DNA from: CF-39 sp035651155
GTDB lineage: Bacteria; Chloroflexota; Limnocylindria; P2-11E
Assembly: GCA_035651155.1 (NCBI GenBank)
Contig: DASRGG010000005.1
Location: 1-64,000 of the forward strand
Direction: 5' to 3'
Length of the DNA stretch: 64,000 bases
Under the pieces are notes generated by a model, which saw only the letters and a list, made by a program, of their open reading frames with translations, was not told the DNA's origin and searched no databases. The position numbers were made by a program, and so were the translations under genes. Below are positions 40,847 to 49,288 of this stretch, one piece after another (positions within the stretch are counted from its first letter, which is position 1; each line of letters opens with the position of its first letter).

Positions 40847-41403
40847 CACCCGGTCCGTGCGTCCTCCCTCAGGATCATCCGCGCCGCGTCCAGGACGTCC
40901 ACCGCTCGCATGTCCGCGCGGTAGGGCTCCGCGAGGTGTTCGCCCACGAAGAGCGTACGGCACCCCGCGCGCCGTCCGGCCTCCATGTCGCGCCAGCTGT
41001 CGCCCACGATGGAACTCCGGCGGAGGTCGAGCCCGCGATCGCGCGCGGCATCGACGAGCATCCCGGGCGCTGGCTTGCGACACGCACAGCGATCGGCGTC
41101 GTCGTGGTAGCAGACACGGATGTCATCGAGCCCCAGTGCGGTCGAGACGATGCGATTCATCTCCTCGACCGCGGCGCGGGTGAGCCTGCCGCGCGGGACG
41201 TCGGGCTGATTCGTCACCACAACGAGCGTGTAGCCGCCCGCTCGCAGCAGATCGCAGGCTTCCTTCGCGCGGGGAATGATCTCGAGGTCCTGGGGGTTGG
41301 CGGGCGGCCGGACGACCCCGTCCGCGCCCGCGGGCGCGCGATTCAGCACGCCGTCGCGATCGAGGAACACGGCGCGGCGTCCGGTCAGCGGCGCGCCTCC
41401 CAC
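40846..41403 (-). CDS. gmhB: D,D-heptose 1,7-bisphosphate phosphatase (GmhB-like)
   Basis: A 185-residue HAD phosphatase removing the C7 phosphate from heptose 1,7-bisphosphate. The nucleophile motif is AVFLDRDGVLNRAP, motif II is VVVTNQPDVPRG, the zinc loop is CYHDDADRCACRKPAPGML (His and Cys ligands of GmhB) and the last acid is in SIVGDSWRDMEAGRRAG. I chose the GTG at 41403, which has GGAAGG just upstream and overlaps the isomerase gene by 19 bp; the longer frame reads through that gene. With GmhA and the HldE-like protein it forms an ADP- or GDP-heptose route. Confidence 0.87.
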   Translation of the reverse strand: MGGAPLTGRRAVFLDRDGVLNRAPAGADGVVRPPANPQDLEIIPRAKEACDLLRAGGYTLVVVTNQPDVPRGRLTRAAVEEMNRIVSTALGLDDIRVCYHDDADRCACRKPAPGMLVDAARDRGLDLRRSSIVGDSWRDMEAGRRAGCRTLFVGEHLAEPYRADMRAVDVLDAARMILREDARTG

Positions 41404-41993
41404 GTCGCCTTCCGCGCGGCGAGCGACGGGTGCGAGACGAGGAGGTGCCACAGCACGGCCTGGAATCCCTCGGTCTGCGGCGTGACGGTCTCGGCACGCG
41501 GATTCGGGACGATCACCACCGCGTCACCGAACTTCGCGGTCGCGCCGCCGTCGCGGCCGACGATCCCGCCGACGCGCGCGCCGACGCGCTTGGCCTCTTC
41601 GACGCACCGGACGAGATTCATGCTGAGGTTGCGCGCGGTGTCGCCACCGCCGACGGAGAAGACGAGCAACATGTCGTCCTTCCCGAGACGGCTCACCTTG
41701 AGCCATTCGACGTAGCTCGACTCCCAGCCGTCGTCGTTGATCCGCGCGGTGAGCTCCGAGACGTTGTCGGTCGGCGTGTACGCCTCGATCCCACAGAGCT
41801 TGCGGAAGTCGTTCACCGCATGCGACGCGTGGCCCGCGCCGCCGCCACTGCCCACGATGAAGAGGCGGCCACCGCGCGTCCGCAGGTCAGCGAGGAGCGC
41901 GACGAGGCGGTCGACCGCCGCGGCGTCCACCGCTGCCGCGATCTTCGCGACCTCGGCGAGGAAATCGGTGGTGTACGTCACGTCGGTGGACAT
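41385..41993 (-). CDS. gmhA: Sedoheptulose 7-phosphate isomerase (GmhA-like SIS protein)
   Basis: A 202-residue SIS-domain protein that would convert sedoheptulose 7-phosphate to D-glycero-D-manno-heptose 7-phosphate. It has GGRLFIVGSGGGAGHASHAVNDFRKL, the phosphosugar loop; VFSVGGGDTARNLSMNLVRCV; and a late TPQTEGFQAVLWHLLVSHP that replaces the ESxxxxH end of GmhA. The usual catalytic Glu/His positions are only partly recognisable, so a related phosphosugar isomerase is possible. The GmhB gene overlaps its 3' end, strongly supporting the heptose role. Confidence 0.83.
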   Translation of the reverse strand: MSTDVTYTTDFLAEVAKIAAAVDAAAVDRLVALLADLRTRGGRLFIVGSGGGAGHASHAVNDFRKLCGIEAYTPTDNVSELTARINDDGWESSYVEWLKVSRLGKDDMLLVFSVGGGDTARNLSMNLVRCVEEAKRVGARVGGIVGRDGGATAKFGDAVVIVPNPRAETVTPQTEGFQAVLWHLLVSHPSLAARKATWEARR

Positions 41994-42017
41994 GTTCGCA
42001 TCGTCGGCGTGACGCTG

Positions 42018-43151
42018 CTACGGGACCGGCATCTGCGGCGCGATCAGTCTCTGATGCGGCTGCGCTCCGCGCACACGGTCCTTGCGATTCAAAAAGGGCA
42101 GCTCGATGACGAGATACGACACGAGGGCCGTGGCGAATGTGAAGACGAGATTGATGGGCCAACGCTGCGCGAAGGCGAGCAGACCCGGCATTTGCGGTGC
42201 AAGGGTCCCCGGGACCAGGTACAGGCCCTGCCAGAGATAGAGGCTGTACGAGAGCGTTCCGACAGCGACCATCAGCCGCGACGAGAGGACCCGCCCTGGG
42301 AACGACTGGCTGTTCGCGACGGCGAGCCAGATGAGGACCGCGAAGAGAAGAGCGGTCACCGTGTTGTTCAGCACGAGGATGTAGAAGGTGCTGATCGCGT
42401 CCAGCCGAATGGAGATGAAGAGCAGGAGGAGCGCAGCACCGGCAACGATGAGGGCGCGCCGACCGGTCACACGGAGCCGATCGAGCGTCCCATCGGACGC
42501 GATGAGAGCCATGAGGCAACCCATGGCGATGCCATCCATCCGGGTGAGCGACGAGTGCGCGGGCAACTCCGTGAACGACGGCGCGATCGAAGCGACAAGG
42601 ATCCGTAGCGCAGGCACGGCCAAGATGTACAAGAGGAGGACGATGCGCGCGCGGATGGGCCCCGATCGCAGCAGGAGAAGGGGCCACAGCAGGTAGAACT
42701 GCTCTTCGATCGAAAGGGTCCACGTGAGTCCGACCGCCCACTGCGACGGCTCGGCCGGCGCGTGCCAGTTCATCGTGTAGGTCAGAAGCCCGAACCAGTC
42801 TGTCGGCGTCGGCCCAGGAGCTCCGAGGACGGCGACTCCCCCGACCGCCACGAGGAACGCAACGTAGGCGGGGAGGATGCGCAGTGCGCGGCGCGTGTAG
42901 AAGCCGCGGAGCGAGAACGCTCCATACCGCTCACGCTCCCGCAGCAGCAGGAGCGTGATGAGGAAGCCGCTGATGACGAAGAAGAGGTCGACACCCATCG
43001 CGCCCTTCGCCGTGACGTGCATGAGCGAGTCGGGGATCGGAAATCCGCCGCTCGTCGCGACGTGATCGACGAGAACACCAGCCACCGCGATGGCACGCAG
43101 ACCATCAAGGGAGGGCACGCGTCCGCTGCCGATCCAGGCCGAACGGTTCAT
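42018..43151 (-). CDS. Acyltransferase-3 family membrane protein
   Basis: A 377-residue polytopic enzyme that transfers an acyl group (often acetyl) to sugars on or near the membrane. It has VPSLDGLRAIAVAGVLVDH (the D-LRG and conserved His), GVDLFFVISGFLITLLLLRE, GFYTRRALRILPAYV, WTLSIEEQFYLLWPLLLL and an end with YLVIELPFLNR. About ten helices are visible and the frame is intact, in contrast to the acyltransferase at 28776. The start follows TAAAGT by 9 nt. It is followed by the GmhA gene in the same direction with a 24-bp gap. Substrate unknown. Confidence 0.87.
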   Translation of the reverse strand: MNRSAWIGSGRVPSLDGLRAIAVAGVLVDHVATSGGFPIPDSLMHVTAKGAMGVDLFFVISGFLITLLLLRERERYGAFSLRGFYTRRALRILPAYVAFLVAVGGVAVLGAPGPTPTDWFGLLTYTMNWHAPAEPSQWAVGLTWTLSIEEQFYLLWPLLLLRSGPIRARIVLLLYILAVPALRILVASIAPSFTELPAHSSLTRMDGIAMGCLMALIASDGTLDRLRVTGRRALIVAGAALLLLFISIRLDAISTFYILVLNNTVTALLFAVLIWLAVANSQSFPGRVLSSRLMVAVGTLSYSLYLWQGLYLVPGTLAPQMPGLLAFAQRWPINLVFTFATALVSYLVIELPFLNRKDRVRGAQPHQRLIAPQMPVP

Positions 43152-43167
43152 GCGACGAAGACTTTAC

Positions 43168-44133
43168 TCAGGATCGGAGCCAGGGAACACGACGGTAGAG
43201 AAGCCGGCGGAGGACGTGGGGTGGGATCGAAGGCGCGAGGGCCGCGGAACGCACGAGCCATTCGGCCATCGCGACGAAGTGACCGAAGCCAGTCCGCGCG
43301 GCGCGTCGGCGCGCGAGCGCCTCGCGCGAGGCGTAGAACTCCATCTCGCGCCGCCACGCGGCCGCGAAGCCGGGCGGGAAGTCGGCGCGGTACTGACCCT
43401 CCATGAGCTCGACGGCGTGCGAGAACATTCGCGAGCGCCGATCGGCGTCGCTGAAGATCCTCCGCGAGTACGTGCCGGGCAGCATGCGCCAGGCAGTGAG
43501 CGGCTCGGGGATGAAGCATGCGCCGAACCGCAGCGCGCTCAGCTGTGCGGCGAACGCGTCGGCGAACGATTCGAGATCCCCTCGGTAGCCGCCGACCTCC
43601 ATGAGCGCCAGCCGGCGGTGGATCACGGTGTTCCCCTGGAACCAAGATCCGACGGAGCGCAGCACCTCGCGCACCCGCGGCGGCGGCAGATACACCGCTT
43701 CGCGCGACACGTGGGGGGCGGGCAGCACGCGGCGCCTGCGCCCCTCGGCATCCATCATCCACGTGAGGGTCGAGCACAGTCCCGCCTGCGGGTGCCGCGC
43801 GAGCAGCTCGAGCGAGCGCTCGAAGAAGCCCGGGAGCACAAGATCGTCCGCGGCGGCCGAGTACACGTACTCACCCGTCGCCATGCGCAGCAGCCGATCG
43901 AGGTTGGCCACGACGCCCCGGTTCTTGGGGTTCCGGAGGACCTGCACCCGCGGATCGGAGGCGGTCAACCGCTCGAGCACCCGCACGCTGTCGTCCGTCG
44001 AGGCATCGTCGACGACGATCACCTCAGCCGGGATCTCCGGATGCCGCAGGAGCGCCGGGATCGACTCGGAAAGGAACTGCGCGTGATTGAAGTTCGCGAG
44101 CAGCACGGTGAGCCTCGGCGGCGTCATGGTCAT
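43168..44133 (-). CDS. GT2-family glycosyltransferase
   Basis: Inverting GT-A glycosyltransferase of 321 residues. It starts MTMTPPRLTVLLANFNHAQFL, with EVIVVDDASTDDSV and the aspartates of YVYSAAADDLVLPGF (DxD-like ADD) characteristic of GT2. GSWFQGNTVIHRR is in the acceptor part. The C-terminal third is helical and basic (REALARRRAARTG) and may touch the membrane. It overlaps the flippase-like gene by four bases (ATGA). The donor is probably an NDP-sugar made in the cluster. Confidence 0.87.
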   Translation of the reverse strand: MTMTPPRLTVLLANFNHAQFLSESIPALLRHPEIPAEVIVVDDASTDDSVRVLERLTASDPRVQVLRNPKNRGVVANLDRLLRMATGEYVYSAAADDLVLPGFFERSLELLARHPQAGLCSTLTWMMDAEGRRRRVLPAPHVSREAVYLPPPRVREVLRSVGSWFQGNTVIHRRLALMEVGGYRGDLESFADAFAAQLSALRFGACFIPEPLTAWRMLPGTYSRRIFSDADRRSRMFSHAVELMEGQYRADFPPGFAAAWRREMEFYASREALARRRAARTGFGHFVAMAEWLVRSAALAPSIPPHVLRRLLYRRVPWLRS

Positions 44134-45479
44134 GAGGGCGCACCCTCCGGTGCGGGATCGCGATGCCAGTGCCGGCGCGCCAGCTGGAGGATGCGGGTCT
44201 CCCAGACGACGACGAGCGCGTACACTCCCGCATACCCGAGCGCCTCTCCCAAGGCGCCCACGGTGCTCCCGAGCGCCCACGAAAGGACGGCGATCGCGAT
44301 GCTCGACACGACGCTGAGCACCATGATCGGCTCTCGTTTGTGCGCGCGCAGGTACGTCGATTCCGACGCGGACACCATGACGAGCGTCGCGGCGACGAGG
44401 AACACCGCTGTCGTCGACGGTGGGAGGACCCGCTCCGCGAGCGGATGGCCGGCCGCGTAGAGTGCCGCGACGACGAGCCAGAACAGCACCGCACCGGACA
44501 CGACGACGCCGACCACCGTCGCCGTCGTGACGTAGAAGAGACGATCGAGCGCCGCGTAGCTGCGCCTCGCGATGAGCATGCCGAAGCGAGGCGCGCGGAC
44601 CTGGAGCCACGCGGTGGCGACGGATTGGATCGCCGTCACCGCGGTGAGGGTCATGCCCATGCGGCCCGCCTCAGCGGCACCCTGATAGCGGAACATGATC
44701 GGGGTGAAGAGCGAAAAGGCGAAGTAGTTCGCCACTCCGGAGATCGCGAGCCGCCACTGCATCGGCCAGATCTCCCGCCTCCAGTGCACGGGCAGACCCG
44801 ACCGCGCGGTGAACAGGGTCCGAAAGAAGTGGCGGTACCGGAAGATGATCGCCACGTCTCGCACGACGGCAACGGCGAGCCAGAACGGCGACGCCCAGAG
44901 GCCCGCGCCGCCGACGATCGCGCCCCACAGCACGAGCGTGCCGGCGACCGCCTGAGCGAGCCGGTAGCGGTTGAGCGTCGGAAGCTGGCCACAGCCCTCC
45001 AGGAGCGCGGTGAGCGGCAGGGTGCAGAGGAGCACGCCTGTCAGGATCACGACGGCCCACCACGGCTCGCGCCACTGGGTCTCGACGGCGCCGCGCTGGG
45101 CGAGAAACCACTGCCCGCCGATGCCGACGGCGACCGAGAAGAGGACCGCCGCGGCCGCATACCACCTCAGCGCGAACCGCGCGATGCTGCCGAGCCTCGC
45201 GATGACCGACGGCTCGCCTGCGACATCGCGGCGCTCCGTCAGCCGCAGCATGGACCACTCGTGGCTCGCGTTGTTGACGATGACGATCGCGAAGCCGAGC
45301 TCGACGAATGACTGCAACGCGACGAGGCTCGAGAACGTGAAGTAGTACCCCTGCTCCTCGGGACTGAAGATGCGGCCGAGCAGGATCAACGTGATCGGCG
45401 ATGAGACGAGAAGCCAGACCCGACCGATCGCGGAGAGCGCGATCGCGGGTTCGATGAAGGGCCAGCGGGCGAGTTTCAC
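44130..45479 (-). CDS. Wzx-like polysaccharide flippase (MOP superfamily)
   Basis: A 449-residue polytopic protein with about 12-14 helices. The first helices (AIALSAIGRVWLLVSSPITLILLGRIFSPEEQGYYFTFSSLVAL) resemble Wzx/PST exporters, including the F-S-P-E-E-Q-G-Y motif. Charged residues sit within several helices, as in flippases. If active it would move lipid-linked oligosaccharides outward. A Wzm/Wzt exporter is also encoded, so the cluster may serve two glycans or have two routes. The start is GTG at 45479. It is divergent from the methyltransferase at 45512, with 32 bp between starts. Confidence 0.75.
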   Translation of the reverse strand: MKLARWPFIEPAIALSAIGRVWLLVSSPITLILLGRIFSPEEQGYYFTFSSLVALQSFVELGFAIVIVNNASHEWSMLRLTERRDVAGEPSVIARLGSIARFALRWYAAAAVLFSVAVGIGGQWFLAQRGAVETQWREPWWAVVILTGVLLCTLPLTALLEGCGQLPTLNRYRLAQAVAGTLVLWGAIVGGAGLWASPFWLAVAVVRDVAIIFRYRHFFRTLFTARSGLPVHWRREIWPMQWRLAISGVANYFAFSLFTPIMFRYQGAAEAGRMGMTLTAVTAIQSVATAWLQVRAPRFGMLIARRSYAALDRLFYVTTATVVGVVVSGAVLFWLVVAALYAAGHPLAERVLPPSTTAVFLVAATLVMVSASESTYLRAHKREPIMVLSVVSSIAIAVLSWALGSTVGALGEALGYAGVYALVVVWETRILQLARRHWHRDPAPEGAPS

Positions 45480-45511
45480 GTCGTCGATCGTGACGGTACC
45501 CTGTAGCGCGC

Positions 45512-46174
45512 GTGGCGTACATCGACTTCATCAGCGACATCCACCGTTCGACGGGTCGCGACTACTTGGCGCGCGTGGTCGAGTACGACAAGGCCAGCGC
45601 GGCCGAGATCGCCAAGCGCTTCGACCGCGAGTACTTCGACGGCGATCGGAAGTTCGGCTACGGCGGCTATCGCTATGACGGGCGCTGGCGCGCGTTCGCG
45701 CACACGCTCGCCGGTCACTACGGCATCCACGCCGGTGACCGCGTGCTCGACATCGGATGCGCGAAGGGCTTCCTCTTGCACGATCTCCGCCTCGAGGTGC
45801 CGGAGATCGCGATCGCGGGCGTCGACGTGTCGTCCTATGCCATCGAACACGCGATGGACGACGTCAGACCATTCCTCCAGGTCGCGAACGCGGTCGCCTT
45901 GCCCTTCGCCGACCACAGCTTCGACCTCGTCGTGTCGGTCAACACATTGCACAACCTCAGGCTGCCCGAGCTCGCGCGGGCGCTCAAGGAGATCGAGCGG
46001 GTGGGCCGGCGCGCGAAGTACATCGTCGTCGACGGCTACCGCGACGAGCGCGAGAAGATGAACCTCCTGTACTGGCAGTTGACCTGCGAGACGTTCCTGA
46101 CGCCTGACGCGTGGCAGTGGCTCTTCGACCAGGTCGGGTACACCGGCGACTTCGCCTGCGTGTTCTTCACATGA
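45512..46174 (+). CDS. SAM-dependent methyltransferase
   Basis: A 220-residue class I methyltransferase. Motif I is VLDIGCAKGFLLHDL, followed by IAGVDVSSYAIEHAM, VANAVALPFADHSFDLVVSVNTLHNL and LPELARALKEIERVGR. An N-terminal HRSTGRDYLARVVEYDKASAAEIAKRF matches a group found in glycan clusters. The family usually methylates small molecules or sugars. The start is GTG with TACCCT 9 nt upstream. The stop overlaps the next SDR gene by four bases (ATGA), so the methyl sugar may be made by the pair. Confidence 0.83.
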   Translation: MAYIDFISDIHRSTGRDYLARVVEYDKASAAEIAKRFDREYFDGDRKFGYGGYRYDGRWRAFAHTLAGHYGIHAGDRVLDIGCAKGFLLHDLRLEVPEIAIAGVDVSSYAIEHAMDDVRPFLQVANAVALPFADHSFDLVVSVNTLHNLRLPELARALKEIERVGRRAKYIVVDGYRDEREKMNLLYWQLTCETFLTPDAWQWLFDQVGYTGDFACVFFT

Positions 46175-47043
46175 GCCAGCCAAGCGAGCGCGTCGTCATC
46201 GTCGGCGGCTCCGGCTTCGTCGGACGCCAGTTGGGCGAACACCTTCGACGGGCCGGCGGAGACGTGCTCGCGCTCTCTTCCGGCGACGTCGACCTGCGGT
46301 CCGCGGGAGCGGGCGCGAAGCTCGCCGCTGCGCTCCGGCCGGGCGACGCGGTCGTGATGTGCTCGGCGCTCACGCCGGAGCATGGCAAGGACGCCGCGAC
46401 CTTCATCGGGAACGTGTCTATGGCGAAGGAGGCGGGCGACGCGATCATCTCAGCCACACCGGCGTTCGTCGTGTACATGAGCTCCGACGCCGTGTACGCG
46501 GACGGCCCCGAGCGCGTGAGCGAGAGCAGTCCCGTCGGCGCGTCGAACCTGTACGGGCTCGCGCATCTCGCGCGAGAGCGGATGTTCATCGACGCCACCT
46601 CGCGCGCACGCGTGCCCCTGGCGATCCTCCGACCGTGCGCCGTCTACGGCCCGGGCGACACGCACGGCAGCTACGGGCCGAATCGGTTCATCCGCACCGC
46701 GCTCGCCGAGGGCACGATCACGCTGTTCGGCGCAGGCGAGGAGCGGCGCGACCATCTCTTCGTCGGAGACCTCTGCCGCGTCGTCCGCGAGGTGGTCGTA
46801 CGACGGATCACGGGCTCCTTCAACGTCGCCTCGGGGCGAGCGACGAGCTTCATGGAGGTGGCGCGGAGCGTCGCGGGCCTCCTCCCGACGGCCGTGCGGA
46901 TCGTCGAGGCTCCGCGCGCGCCGGGGAGCGTCATCACGCATCGTTCGCTCGACATCGCGGCGCTGCGGAGCGCCCTTCCCAATCTCACGATGACCGAGCT
47001 CGACGAGGGTCTGCGTCAGACGATCAGCGCGACCGCGCGGTAG
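46171..47043 (+). CDS. NAD-dependent epimerase/dehydratase family SDR
   Basis: A 290-residue extended SDR. The dinucleotide loop is VVIVGGSGFVGRQLGEHL; the catalytic site is YMSSDAVYADGPERVSESS with LYGLAHLARERM in place of YxxxK (Tyr then His at the Lys position, so the key Lys may be absent). The RPCAVYGPGDTHGSYGPNRFI and DHLFVGDLCRVV segments are typical of sugar epimerases. The Lys replacement suggests reduced or altered chemistry. It is co-translated with the methyltransferase and ends 21 bp before the converging E1-beta gene. Confidence 0.78.
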   Translation: MSQPSERVVIVGGSGFVGRQLGEHLRRAGGDVLALSSGDVDLRSAGAGAKLAAALRPGDAVVMCSALTPEHGKDAATFIGNVSMAKEAGDAIISATPAFVVYMSSDAVYADGPERVSESSPVGASNLYGLAHLARERMFIDATSRARVPLAILRPCAVYGPGDTHGSYGPNRFIRTALAEGTITLFGAGEERRDHLFVGDLCRVVREVVVRRITGSFNVASGRATSFMEVARSVAGLLPTAVRIVEAPRAPGSVITHRSLDIAALRSALPNLTMTELDEGLRQTISATAR

Positions 47044-47064
47044 ACCGGACCCGATCCCGCGCGG

Positions 47065-48093
47065 CTAGGACCGCAAGACGGCCCGTACGGCCGCGCACAT
47101 CTGCTCTTCGTCCGGATAGAACTGCGCCTCGAGCGAGGCGCTCATCGGCGTGTGGCTGTCGGGGAAGGTGACGCGCGCGGGGTTCGCGCGGAGCGTCGAG
47201 CCCATGCGCTCGACCACGCCGGCGATCACCTCGGCTGCCACGCCGACGGAGTGCCAGGCGGGGTCCGCGACCACGAGCCGTCCGGTGCGACGGACCGAGT
47301 CGCAGATGCTCTCCATGTCGATGGGCGAGACGGTGCGGAGGTCGATCACCTCGACCTCGATCCCTTCCCCGGCGAGCCGCTGCGCGGCGCGGAGCGTGAT
47401 CGGCACCATCGAGCCGAGCGTCGCGAGCGTCACGTCCTGCCCGCGGCGACGGACGGTGGCGCGGCCGAAGCGGACCCGGTACGGCGCCTCGGGGACCGCA
47501 TCGACCATCGAGAACAGCGAGCGGCTCTCGATGATGATCGAGGGATCCTCGCTGAAGATGCTCTCGAGCAGCAGGCCCTTCGCATCGTAGGCGGTCGCGG
47601 GGACCGCGACGCGCAAGCCAGGCAGATGCGCGAACCACGCGTGCGGAGACTTGGAGTGCTGCGGGCCCTGTCCCCAGCCCTTGCCGACGATCGCACGGAT
47701 CGTGACGGGCAGTCCGGCGTGTCCGTCCGACTTGAACCGCCAGAGCGCGAGCCAGTTCACGATGGCATCCATCGAATACATCATGAAGTCGAGCCGCGTG
47801 TGGACGATGACGGGCCGCATACCCGACGCCGCGGCCCCGATCGCGGCGGACGTCATGAGGCTCTCGGCTACCGGAAAGTCACGGACACGGTCCGGACCGA
47901 ACTTCTCGGCGAGCCCAGAGGTGGTCCCGAACACACCCGAGCGGTAGTCGACGAGCTGGCCCATGACGAAGACGTCGGAACTGAGCTCCATCGCCTGCGC
48001 GAGGGCCTCGTTTATCGCCTGGGCGTAGGTCAGCTGCCGTCGCGCCAGCGTCTGCGCGGCTACCGGTGCGGCCGGGGTCTGTGGCTCAGCCAC
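47065..48093 (-). CDS. Thiamine-dependent E1 component, beta subunit
   Basis: A 342-residue transketolase-like beta subunit of the pyruvate/2-oxoacid dehydrogenase E1 type. It has LTYAQAINEALAQAMELSSDV, DFPVAESLMTSAAIGAAASGMRPVI, a region with IRAIVGKGWGQGPQHSKSPHAWFAH and VIDLRTVSPIDMESI. These match PdhB/AcoB proteins. No E2 or E3 gene is nearby. In AviB1/AviB2-type systems such a pair transfers a two-carbon unit onto a ketosugar, and the glycan context favours that. It overlaps the alpha gene by one base. Confidence 0.88.
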   Translation of the reverse strand: MAEPQTPAAPVAAQTLARRQLTYAQAINEALAQAMELSSDVFVMGQLVDYRSGVFGTTSGLAEKFGPDRVRDFPVAESLMTSAAIGAAASGMRPVIVHTRLDFMMYSMDAIVNWLALWRFKSDGHAGLPVTIRAIVGKGWGQGPQHSKSPHAWFAHLPGLRVAVPATAYDAKGLLLESIFSEDPSIIIESRSLFSMVDAVPEAPYRVRFGRATVRRRGQDVTLATLGSMVPITLRAAQRLAGEGIEVEVIDLRTVSPIDMESICDSVRRTGRLVVADPAWHSVGVAAEVIAGVVERMGSTLRANPARVTFPDSHTPMSASLEAQFYPDEEQMCAAVRAVLRS

Positions 48094-49214
48094 TAGTACG
48101 GACCCGGGATGAGATCAGGTTGGTCGTGGTCGAAGTCGCCAGCCTCGAGGTCGGATAGCAGCCGGTCAGCCATCGGCGTCGCGGCGCTGAGGTTCATCGA
48201 CGTCCAGTCCGTGAGACGCGGGAAAGGGCTGCTCTTCGCGAACGAGAACGCGTCCGCGATCTCGAGCTGGATCTCCTTCTCGGTGTCCCGGCGCTGCGCA
48301 TCCGAGAGGAGGCTCGCGGCACGGAGCTTCTCCTCCAGAAGCACGATCGGATCGTTCTCCTTCCAGAAGTCGCGCTCCGAGTCGGCGCGGTAGCCGATCC
48401 AATCGTCGTTCTCCGGACCGACATGGGCGCTCCAGCGGTAGGTGTACGCCTCGATGAACGTCGGGCCTTCGCCTCTCCGCGCTCGAGCCACCGCGTCCCC
48501 AAGCACGCGGTAGCACTCGACGGCGTCGTTTCCGAAGATCGTGACCGTGCGCATCCCGAACGCGGCGACGCGCGCGCTGATGTTGTCGGCCGGCTGCCGT
48601 TTGAGCTGATGCGAGTACACGGAGTAGCCGTTGTTCTCGCAGATGAACACGAGCGGCAGCTTGCGCAGCACGGCGTAGCTGATCGCTTCCCAGAACGCGC
48701 CCTCCTCGGTCGCGGCGTCGCCGAAACCCGAGACGGCGATGTAGTCGGCCTTCCGGAGCTGGGCGGCGACCGCGGTACCGACCGCGATTGAGATGGCTCC
48801 CGCGAGGATCGCGCCGCCGTACATATGGTGGGAGGTCATCGAGATGTCCTGCGAACCGGCCTTTCCACCGTTCGCACCCGTCTCCCTGCCGTGGAGTTCG
48901 GCGAAGAGCGCGCGCATGGGCGCGCCCTTGGCGAAGAAGTAGCCGTGCGTCCGGTGGTGGCTGTAGAGGTAGTCCTCCCGACGCAGATGCGGCGCGAGGC
49001 CCGCCGGGACGGCTTCCTGCCCGATGCAGAAGTGGACCGGACACTTCATCTCGTCGGCCGGGTGGTACTCGCGAACGAGCGCTTCCTCGCACAAGCGCAG
49101 TCGCAGCATGAAGCGAAAGAGCGCTTGGAGCACGCGCGGCTCGACACCGGTGAGCGACAAGCGGTCGTACCGTCCCGCCGCGCGGATGGATTCGTGGGTC
49201 AGCGACTGCGTCAC
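48093..49214 (-). CDS. Thiamine-dependent E1 component, alpha subunit
   Basis: A 373-residue alpha subunit that would bind thiamine diphosphate. It has the E1-alpha opening FRFMLRLRLCEEALVREY, YLYSHHRTHGYFFAKG, GSQDISMTSHHMYGGAILAGA and the ThDP motif SGFGDAATEEGAFWEAISYA ending in ENNGYSVYS, so the G-D-x26-N-N order is present. It has no dihydrolipoamide partner in the window. The start is GTG at 49214 with AGGGAG 6 nt upstream. It is co-translated with the beta gene. The reaction is probably a ThDP-dependent carbon transfer to a sugar precursor. Confidence 0.88.
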   Translation of the reverse strand: MTQSLTHESIRAAGRYDRLSLTGVEPRVLQALFRFMLRLRLCEEALVREYHPADEMKCPVHFCIGQEAVPAGLAPHLRREDYLYSHHRTHGYFFAKGAPMRALFAELHGRETGANGGKAGSQDISMTSHHMYGGAILAGAISIAVGTAVAAQLRKADYIAVSGFGDAATEEGAFWEAISYAVLRKLPLVFICENNGYSVYSHQLKRQPADNISARVAAFGMRTVTIFGNDAVECYRVLGDAVARARRGEGPTFIEAYTYRWSAHVGPENDDWIGYRADSERDFWKENDPIVLLEEKLRAASLLSDAQRRDTEKEIQLEIADAFSFAKSSPFPRLTDWTSMNLSAATPMADRLLSDLEAGDFDHDQPDLIPGPY

Positions 49215-49288
49215 GGCAACTCCCTGGGATCGTCTACGTCGTCGCTAATAATGGCGTGTCCTGCGCGCTTCAGAAAGGGCTCCTGGCC

